In this document: piece after piece, positions 56,371 to 64,000 of the stretch
How the letters are laid out: each line of letters begins with the position of its first letter
Numbering within the stretch: the stretch's first letter is position 1
Assembly (NCBI GenBank): GCA_900660155.1
Contig: CABFPE010000209.1
Location: forward strand, 611,236-675,235
Direction of reading: 5' to 3'
Length of the DNA stretch: 64,000 nucleotides
Origin: Hofstenia miamia
Lineage: Eukaryota > Xenacoelomorpha > Acoela > Hofsteniidae
Made by a program: the position numbers and the translations under genes
Notes under the pieces: generated by a model
Told to the model about the DNA's origin: nothing
Databases searched by the model: none
Seen by the model: only the letters and a program-made list of their open reading frames with translations

Positions 56371-57619
56371 ATGAACCAAAGGATAATTGCGTGCTTGTTT
56401 ATTGGCCTCATCATCTATACAACTGAAGGCATAAATTTGACCATAATTATGCCACTATTCCCACTAGAGGCAGCTAAGCATGGAGTTGCAGAAACATGGA
56501 TTGGCCTAATCATGGCATCCTCTGATATAAGTTGCCTATTTTTTACTTTTATTTCTCCATTACTGGTTCGTCCTTCCAATCAAAATAATTATTTTTTGTG
56601 GAGTTCTTTCCTTGCAGGCACACTCATTATTGGCTTTGGTCTCTCATCCTTAATCCACAGCAATGTCTTTTATGTTTTGCTTTGCTTTTTTCTAAGAATT
56701 ATGAATGGTGCATGTGTTAGCCTTGTATATGTGTGCTCAATACCAGTATTAAATAATGCGTGTGATTTGAAAGCTGTAACAATTATGGCCACAATGCAGG
56801 CCGCCTTTGGAATTGGAATAGCAATTGGTCCAGCAATGGGAAGTCTTCTATTCAAAATAGGGAATTATCAATTTCCATTTTTAAGTTTTGGGGTCTTTGA
56901 AATTATCACAGCGTTTTTGGCATACATTCTTATACCTGATTATGACAAAACAAAGGATAATATGAAAAATACAGAAAAAATTTCAAATTCAGACGTTCTT
57001 GTGTACATGAACAATTTTAGAATTTATATATTCACATTTCCAATTGCCTGCCAATTTTTGTTCAAGCAGAAGCAAAAGCAAGGTGGAATGTCTCCGTCAG
57101 GTTATAAAAAATGATTTTGATTGACTAAATCAAAAAATTATGTGCAAAATATTAAACACTCTTAAAAACTAAGTAGTGAAATGCATCATTAAGGTCTAAT
57201 TTTTCAATATTAAAACATTTTCTCTGGGCTTCACTCCATTTGATTATGTTTTATGTCCAGTATGTTCATTCATTTTCTTTGCAATTGGCACTATTCCTGC
57301 ATTTAATAATATATACTTTGTATACTTAGCAATTTTTGTTAATTGCTTTTCTTTGAATGGCATGTTCCTATGCACATACAATTTATTCAAACAAGAAGCA
57401 AAGTTTTCCAGTGAGTCCAGAAATATTCTCATTGCATCAGCCTGGTCTACACTTCTTGGTGCAATTGCTCGCCCTATTGGCGCGTCAGTATTTGGTGGGA
57501 TTTTGGTGGAAAGTTTTGGATTTTCTGTTACAGCTTCAATATTAGGAGTAATTTCAGTGGCGTTTTGTTCGTTATCTTTTATCTTTGTGCTACATGAACT
57601 CATCACACTGACTATTTAA
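56371..57619 (+). CDS. SLC18B1-like MFS transporter gene, interrupted in the middle
   Basis: An in-frame TAG directly precedes the ATG. First half (56371 to about 57060): six hydrophobic segments with IMPLFPLEAAKHGV and WIGLIMAS after TM1, FFLRIMNGACVS at TM4, FGIGIAIGPAMGSLLF at TM5 and AYILIPDYD closing TM6, typical of the vesicular polyamine transporter group SLC18B1. Second half (57239-57619): VCSFIFFAIGTIPAFNN, FSLNGMFL, SAWSTLLGAIARPIGASVFG, GGILVESFGF, about TM9-12, ending TAA-side LITLTI at 57619. Between them lies a 186-base sequence identical to 50183-50368, which brings a stop at 57112-57114. TM7 is cut short and TM8 is absent. A GT at 57083 and AG at 57259-57260 would join the halves in frame (QKQ then VCSF), but the product would still lack about 50 residues. 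No other introns. Likely a damaged gene or retrocopy. Confidence 0.75.
57063..57248 (+). repeat. 186-base dispersed repeat, copy 2, inside the transporter gene
   Basis: Same sequence as 50183-50368 without a mismatch. Removing it does not restore the reading frame of the transporter, so it is not a simple insertion with target duplication. Confidence 0.95.
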
Positions 57620-59051
57620 ATATTTTTTTTTGTATTAAATGTTCAATTTAGAAAATTTGGAAAATGTAAATTTGCAATTAGAATGAATATATCTGCAACA
57701 TTAAGCAATATTTCTACACAAATACACCTGTTCATCATTTTAAAAGCCAATTATATTTGCAATTTTTCTAACAATTTCTTTAACTCAGCAGTTATTTAAA
57801 GATTCTCATTTCAAATAATGGCAAATAATCTTTGTTATCTTTTCCATTTAAATGCACTAGAAACATTACATAAGACGTTCAAGAGTTTTCAAGTAAATTT
57901 GACTGCATCATAGAATTGTTAACGCAAGCTTTCATTTTAAAACTTTCTACAATAAATGTGAAATGCTTTGGAACTGTGTCCTTCTTAATATTGGAATGTC
58001 CCAAAATTTCAGTTTTCAAATAAACTTAGTTTATTGAGATATTGATCAATTGCCTGATTTTTTGAAGGCACTTGACTGAAGACGAACGTTAATTGATTCT
58101 TGAATATATCAGAAGTGAAGGCAACACCCTACAAAAATTGTTTGGATGTTTCCTCAAAAGTTGCAAACATTTTTTAATTTCCAAATTTTTATATTATAGA
58201 TTTTGGCAACCCTTTGTAAAACTATTGTCTCACAATAAAAGAAAAGCATACTAATAATTTTTTGCAAATTAAACATAACAAATAACCTGTGCTAAAATAT
58301 TGCTGTCAAAACTAACTTTTATCAAAAAATTTAGCAAGGGTAATTTTTAAAAAATTCACATGTTCTATTTTAAGTTCAAAATTATATCTAACATTAATCT
58401 GGCAAGTCCTTTATAAAGGAAAATAGTTTTTTCCACATTTTCAAGTTGTTTTCCTCAAAAACTAACTTAGGAAATGCTCGAAAATATATTGAAAATTGGC
58501 ATTTAGGTGTTTGGCTGTGATGGAAATACTTGTTAAGAGTCACTATTTTTCAAAGAAGCTATTTTTAAGAACATCTTTAGAGCTCTCCATTTTTAATATT
58601 CAGGTGATAATTTAATCAAAAGCATTTGGTAGCGACAGCTAATGCTAACTGTTTCAGTTTATGTAGATAAACTACCCAAAACCATTTTGGTGAACTTAAG
58701 TCAGAAGTCGCACCGCGGAAAAGGAACAAGATGCTGTTCTATTTTGTGGTACTGTAGGATTTTAAATGGCTTTAGTGTTTCAAGAACATAAAAAAGTGTT
58801 AAATTCCTAGGATGTTTAGAGTTCAATTGCGGAGAAGATAAAGAGTATATGCCTAAGTTCTCAATAAAAAATATACAATTGATACTAATTTTGCAAGAAG
58901 GGAAAATAGTTTAAAATATATTTCGTTCAAAAGAGGTGCTGATTAATTGATGAATATGTTTGATCAAAAATGCGTACATGAAAACTTGGACCATATATAG
59001 GGTACTTGAACATAATTTCTTGTGGTATCCCTTAAGCATATATTTTTGCAG
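57620..59051. other. No recognisable gene
   Basis: AT-rich 3' flank of the transporter and filler up to the hAT element. Confidence 0.5.
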
Positions 59052-60555
59052 CAGCGTTGTCAATGACCCGAGGGTAACTTTTTGGTGGGTCATGGGTCAC
59101 TCCTGGCATGTGTCATAATTAAGGACATATCTCTCCTACATTCTAGCAAAAATCAACGAAAAGTAACTTTTGGTGTCACACCATCGTCAGGGGACTATTA
59201 AAATATATAACATCATTTCTCTGGACTCGTGTCTCTTGCCTACATAGCGTGGAAATTACATCAGTTATTCACTTAGCAATTTTGAGATAACATGTGTAAA
59301 CAAACTATTAAGTACAGCATTCGACATTTAATTTCTTGTATTGAATTTTGATGCACACGACCCTGTAGGCGAACTTTAATAGCCAACTTCAAAGCAATCT
59401 GGAACTGTAGTCTCACTATATTAAAGACAAGGAGTACTATATTATATGGAGGTGACAGGAAAAAAATGCGTAGACGGAATCTATGTACAAACTAAGGAGA
59501 GTATATATTTTGTTTTCACACATGTTGCATTGTTTTGAGATTAATAATACAAATTTTTTCCCATAACCGTATAATTAATAAATGTTCTATTAGAAGAGAA
59601 GTGAAAAGATAAAACTTAACGTCAATCGTATAATACCCTGTTAAGTATTGGTGTGTATAATTTTAGATTAACTGGACCATACCCGATTGGAATGTGACGC
59701 ATATTCGCCACAGACATTTCAAAACAAAGTTATTTCAGGCACATTTACCCATTCACGAAAAAGTGAGGCATTTCAATTGCGCTATCACATCTAGCTTTAG
59801 TTAAATAGGATACTGCTTATATGGTGTGTGACCGTTATTTGTCATTTAATTTTGAGGAATTGGACGGCTTTTCCAGATTGTTTCCATGGGTCTGAAATAT
59901 GGTAATATACAAAGTAGCATAGTCTTATACAGTCGAAACACCGTTCAGGCCAAGGTGCTTTGTTTAGATATAAATTCATGCAATATAGAATGAAATTCCT
60001 TAAATTAAAAATTATTGGGCAAGCACTGTTTGCCTTGCTTACAAACATGAGCAAATCTTCAGAATGCATCAATGAATCAAAAGAATCGTCCACCAAAGTT
60101 GCAGAAGCCGAGCTAGCTCAATATGCCACAACTGTTCCATTGGAAAATGTTTTCAAGCAAACGCTTAATCCACTCAAATGGTGGAGTGATTATAAGTATA
60201 ATATGCCTTATTTGTATTTGGTTGCTTCGGCAAATATTTGTCATACAAACTTCAGCTGCTGAAAGCGAGAGAACCTTCTCTGCTACTGGTCAAATACTCA
60301 CACCTGACAGAAATAAACTTGATGATGATACCATGGAGTGAGAAGTTGTCGTCAAAAAGGCGTTCAAAAAACAAGTTTTATAGATTATAAGTTTTTGATA
60401 TAAGTAAATAAACTTTAGCTTTAATTTGTTTCATGGGGTATATGAACAAAATGTGTGTGAGTCAAAAAATTTGTTGCGTGGGTCAAACATTGTGGATCAT
60501 GGATCGAAATGTGGTGCGTCATTGGTCAAGTTTTGGAGGGTCATTGACATCTCTG
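59052..60555 (+). mobile_element. hAT transposon relic, about 1.5 kb
   Basis: Left end CAGCGTTGTCAATGACCC and right end GGGTCATTGACATCTCTG are inverted copies (16 of 18). Flanking octamers TTTTGCAG and ATTTGCTG fit a decayed 8-base target duplication (6 of 8). GGGTCA-type subterminal repeats occur at both ends (GGTGGGTCATGGGTCAC; GGTCAAG, GGATCATGGATC). Contains the C-terminal part of a transposase. Confidence 0.75.
59960..60390 (+). pseudogene. hAT transposase C-terminal dimerisation domain (hATC) remnant
   Basis: LNPLKWWSDYKYNMPYLYLV (60165-60225) followed, after a frameshift near 60250, by SAAESERTFSATGQILTPDR (60255-60315) and NKLDDDTME. These are the hATC signatures (PL.WW, ...TSA.SERTFS..G.I.T..R..L). 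A stop follows DDTME at 60340, after which VVVKKAFKKQ continues in the same frame. Upstream DDE sequence is not recognisable. Confidence 0.8.
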
Positions 60556-61185
60556 ATTTGCTGTAACTGAAATTCTAAGAATGCAGTTAATTAAGCAACA
60601 ATTTCACAGAATTAATAAAAATAATATTTGTAAATAAACCTAATTTTTCGTTTAATATCATAATACTGCTTCAAACAATCAAAATCTCGAAAATGTGCAT
60701 TATTATTTAGCTGTTCAGGAAATACACCTAAACAAAGTATTGACTGTTTAAGGGCCTAATGTCTGACCAGGTTGATATCATTTTAAGCCCACTTGATTAT
60801 TCTTCCCCAAAAAATTTATTTTCTAAATATTTCAGTTTGCTATTCCATATTTGAATATGTTAAAAAATTGCAATATTATTGTATATACACTGAAATTGAA
60901 AAGCAAAATTTTCATAAGATTCTTAATAAATTAAATACCATTAATTGAAGTGTGGTAATTTTGCATGACATAACATAACGTAGCATAACATGGTAATTAA
61001 AATTTGGTTGTACCATTATAGTGGTCATTTTAAGAATTTTTTGTTATGTTTTAATTCGTGTGATTGATGTTAATTTTGATTGGCCGCTAGCTGTTGAGCC
61101 ATTCATTCATACGTGCTTTTATTAATTTGAACTTGTTATTATATGTTTGATCATCTGCCTAGCACATTTTGTTTGCAGTAAATAT
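60556..61185. other. No recognisable gene
   Basis: AT-rich, with short CATAACATAACGTAGCATAA repeats near 60965-61000. Confidence 0.5.
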
Positions 61186-61798
61186 TTATCCGTATTGTAA
61201 GTGTTTAAAAGTTGTTTCAAATAGACTAAAAACATGAATTGGATCCGGCAAAGTGAAGAAGGGTAAATTAATATCAATTGGATGTTGGCATAAACAAGTT
61301 TTATTATTTTTATAATAAAGAATATCAATGCAAGCCTGATTTTGCATGTTATTGTCAACCAAACAGACCAATGCATTTGCCACCAACACAATGTACTGAC
61401 TGAACTAGAGCCATTATTTGTTCAGCAATAAATGTTGAATCTAAAGAGTAAATTGGGTAAAACATAATAACATAATAACACATTTTGTACCTCCAAACAA
61501 AACTTTTCAAATAAAGACACAGTACTATATGAGCCAAGTTATCAGGTTGATCTATCAACTTTCCAAAAAAATGATCCACCACATAAAGTGAGAAGGATTT
61601 CACATAAACTTCATTGCAGATAAGAAATGAACAGTGCAAATGAACCAGCTGTTTTTTCATAACACATTCTAGAAATTTTTGTTCACTAACACTATTTATT
61701 GCTCTTGTTAATTGCTTTAGGGCACGAACCAATGGTAAACAGATAAATATCCTTAGGAAAGCTATAAATTGGAATTTTTTCATCTTTAATATAAGCAC
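61186..61798 (-). pseudogene. P-element-like transposase (THAP9-related) remnant
   Basis: Minus strand: LVRALKQLTRAINSVSEQKF, HLHCSFLICNEVYVKSF (first catalytic acidic region, cf. DEVYVK), FFGKLIDQPDNLAHIVLCL, FYPIYSLDSTFIAEQIMALV, SVHCVGGKCIGL; then after a frameshift near 61370, DNNMQNQACIDIL (cf. D.N..NQ..F) and PFFTLPDPIHVFSLF (cf. .DP.HVFK..RN). Order and motifs fit the RNase H-fold core of P-element/THAP9 transposases. The Asp of DEVYVK reads Asn, another sign of decay. The THAP finger and the C-terminus are absent. Confidence 0.65.
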
Positions 61799-62189
61799 CT
61801 CTTTCTGTTGTATATCATGTATTGCAGTAGCTAACAGAGCACTTTTGTCATGTAATTGAGTGATTATTCACAATGTGAATAATCTACAAAAGTAAACAAA
61901 TATGACCTATTAAAGTGGAATTTGGCAATTAATTTGTACCAATAAAAGAAATACTAAAACGTCCGTTTTGGATTAAACAAAATGAGTCATTCAGACTTAT
62001 ATTTGATGCACATTACTTAATTACAAACAAAAGAACTTTAAGCCTTTGTAAATACTTTGCGAAGTTCTCATGTCGTGGCCTTCCTTAGTATCGCCTTGCT
62101 TTAGATAACAAATTTTCTTAAATTGGGCTTTACTTTTTTGTTTATATTTATACATATTTTATCTTTGTTTTATATTGATGAATATTATG

Positions 62190-63490
62190 TGTAACTAAAT
62201 ATAGGGCATCACTTTGGGTACATTGTTGTACCGAAAGTGCCTTTTCAAATGAAAAACTACAAATCTTTAAGTTACTTTATCCAAAATCGCTTGTTCCCTT
62301 TTCCCTTGAATCTTTAGCAAGAACTCCCAAAGAAAAATTGACGAAAATTATTGTAAATCAAAAGGATGAAATGAATAATTTAATGATAGAAAATTCTTCA
62401 TTACAAAATCAAGATTCAAAATTTACAAGATCAAGTGATTGGTCTTCATAATGATAATCGATCTCTAAATAAATATGATTAGTCTTCCGGATAAAATGTC
62501 AACATTAACGATCACTGTTAATAACTTAATGAAGAATAAAATACTTCTCAATGAAAATAATGACAATATTCCACAATCATCAAATGCTATGCCTATATTA
62601 GCAATAGAGCCTATTTCAAATGATATTGATATTGTTAGTGATAACCACGTCTAACAATCACAGCTGCATCATCATTACAAACTGTTCATAGTAAAGCTGA
62701 TATAATTCAAAAATTACTCAAAGAAATTGAATACATGGTTTAAAAGATTGACGTTTTTTACTAATACAGAAGCTTTAAAAGAAGCCATAAATCCACAAGA
62801 AACAGATAAATTACATTTTACAGAATCAATTTTACCACAAAGAACAGTACAGGATGTTCCAAATACCTTTTTAAAACTCAACAAATTCACTGATGAAATT
62901 GATAAATCAACTCCTAGTTTTAAAGAATCAGTATTTAATTATGAGAATTACTTGAAACAAATGAAACTGGATAAATTGACACAGCAATGCAACTAGCATT
63001 ATATTTAACAGGAAGGGCACATTTTATTTGACTTTTAAAGAAACTGTTAACACGAGAAATGCGACAATAGGTCAAAATGACCTATAAGCCTTTGCTTGAT
63101 TATTAATTCAGCAGAAACACTAACATGTACATATACCTCCAATAATGTTGATAATCTCATTGAATTTGCTGTTAGTAGAAATTATGTTTCTGTTCACATA
63201 TAGAGAAATTGAGAACATCGTTTTTGCAAATGTTGTAGCCATCTAACGGATCAATTTGAAAATTATGATAATTTTCGCATTTGAAACATCAGATATAAAT
63301 ATATTCTCAAGGAGTACTCATTGTTTTAGTGTTAAAGAAGATTACGATTTATTAATTGGAACTACTCAAAAACAATACCGAACTATGTTATATTCTTTAC
63401 ATTATTCAACTAAAGAAGATATTTTAAAACACACAACTTATCAAATCACAGTCACTAAAAATAGAATGCGTCCAAAAAAGAGCATTTAGC
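62190..63490 (+). pseudogene. Unidentified coding-like remnant, possibly retroelement gag
   Basis: Protein-like frames: KNYKSLSYFIQNRLFPFPLE (62260-62320), DEMNNLMIENSSLQNQDS, then 62727-62996 (89 codons, NTWFKRLTFFTNTEALKEAI, ESVFNYENYLKQMKLDKLTQ followed by ALYLTGRAHFI-like sequence in an adjacent frame) and 63256-63489 (77 codons). The helical E/K/L-rich part followed by a YL-x-GRA string recalls the capsid part of some LTR elements, but no zinc knuckle or pol motif is seen. Broken several times. Confidence 0.3.
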
Positions 63491-64000
63491 ATTATCCCTC
63501 AATACCTCCTACAGCAATGCATACATAGCAATAAATACTGACCCTCTTGAAAACAAAAGTATGATAATTGCCTTAAGCTTTAGTCAGATATAACAAAATA
63601 GTCCCATCTGCTTCATCACCTTATTCCTAAGCAGTGAAAATTTTATAATGACTTACGATGTAAAAATATGATTGAAGCGCATTAGCACTCAAAAAAGTTG
63701 GGAAACAGTATCATCATGTTTTATGACAGAAACCAATTAAAAAGAACAAACTTTTTAAATAACGTAAGTATTTCTATTGTACATTTGCATAAGTTGGTTG
63801 CCATTTTGACCCCCGGGTCACCGGCAATTTAAGTATACATGTATTTTTTATTTATTTATATTATGCAAGTTCAAAGTTTATTAAGACTTAGTAGTGACAG
63901 CAACATTTTTAAAAACTGATTTATATTATTATGCAAGGTTTACCCCCCCCCCTTATTCGGTTATGTTTGGAAGTAAAATTTGATATGGTTCATTCATTAG
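63491..64000. other. No recognisable gene
   Basis: AT-rich, with a C homopolymer run near 63943. Confidence 0.5.

Noticed and set aside
1-64000. CRISPR arrays, operons, Shine-Dalgarno sites, phage or integron features
   Set aside because: Spliced genes, polyadenylation signals and animal transposons show a eukaryotic genome; no regular repeat-spacer array was seen.

Overview
The window looks like metazoan nuclear DNA from an AT-rich, transposon-loaded genome. Evidence: canonical GT/AG splice sites with very short introns (one of 40 bases at 1936-1975), a DUF4806-type gene, METTL27-like and SLC18B1-like host genes, and animal-type hAT, Tc1/mariner, P-element-like, Penelope-like and RLE-bearing non-LTR elements. 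A cnidarian or sponge-grade animal fits best, but nothing here fixes the phylum. Two assembly gaps of 1000 N lie at 28371-29370 and 40774-41773, with single Ns at 3043 and 27388.

Layout. 1-2.4 kb: last exon of a tnp2/DUF4218-type transposase-derived gene followed at once by a multi-exon DUF4806 gene. 2.8-3.4 kb: a duplicated TCGA-rich block with a Penelope endonuclease scrap. 3.5 kb: a lone exon resembling tryptophanyl-tRNA synthetase. 4.9-10.6 kb: an old, broken Ty3/gypsy element. 11.1-11.9 kb: a MITE. 14.2-15.2 kb: an intact intronless ORF with sequence hallmarks of a divergent ADP-ribosyltransferase-like family. 17.3-24.2 kb: a second gypsy relative, inverted LTR-like sequence and a minus-strand remnant. 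26.8-29.7 kb: a 565-base near-perfect duplication around a Penelope-like fragment, then a gap.

30.1-30.7 kb: intact METTL27-like methyltransferase. 32.0-32.9 kb: a dead Tc1/mariner with ends. 34.0-35.3 kb: a BED-finger hAT relic. 36.2-37.6 kb: a hAT MITE with perfect 8-base target duplications beside gypsy pol scraps. 40.0-40.6 kb: a GC-richer block made of consecutive perfect hairpins. 41.8-43.0 kb: a gypsy protease/RT relic. 43.9-44.5 kb: a MITE. 44.5-48.8 kb: two head-to-tail LINE relics on the minus strand, the second an R2/NeSL-type element preceded by a tRNA-like sequence. 54.8-55.9 kb: a third LINE. 56.4-57.6 kb: an SLC18B1-like transporter gene whose middle is occupied by a 186-base sequence found verbatim at 50.2 kb. 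59.1-60.6 kb: a hAT with its dimerisation domain. 61.2-61.8 kb: a P-element-like transposase relic. 62.2-63.5 kb: an unidentified coding-like remnant.

The host genes (ART-like, METTL27-like, SLC18B1-like, DUF4806, putative TrpRS exon) have no evident common pathway; most of the window is repeat sediment. All calls come from reading the sequence and recalled family patterns; no search was run.
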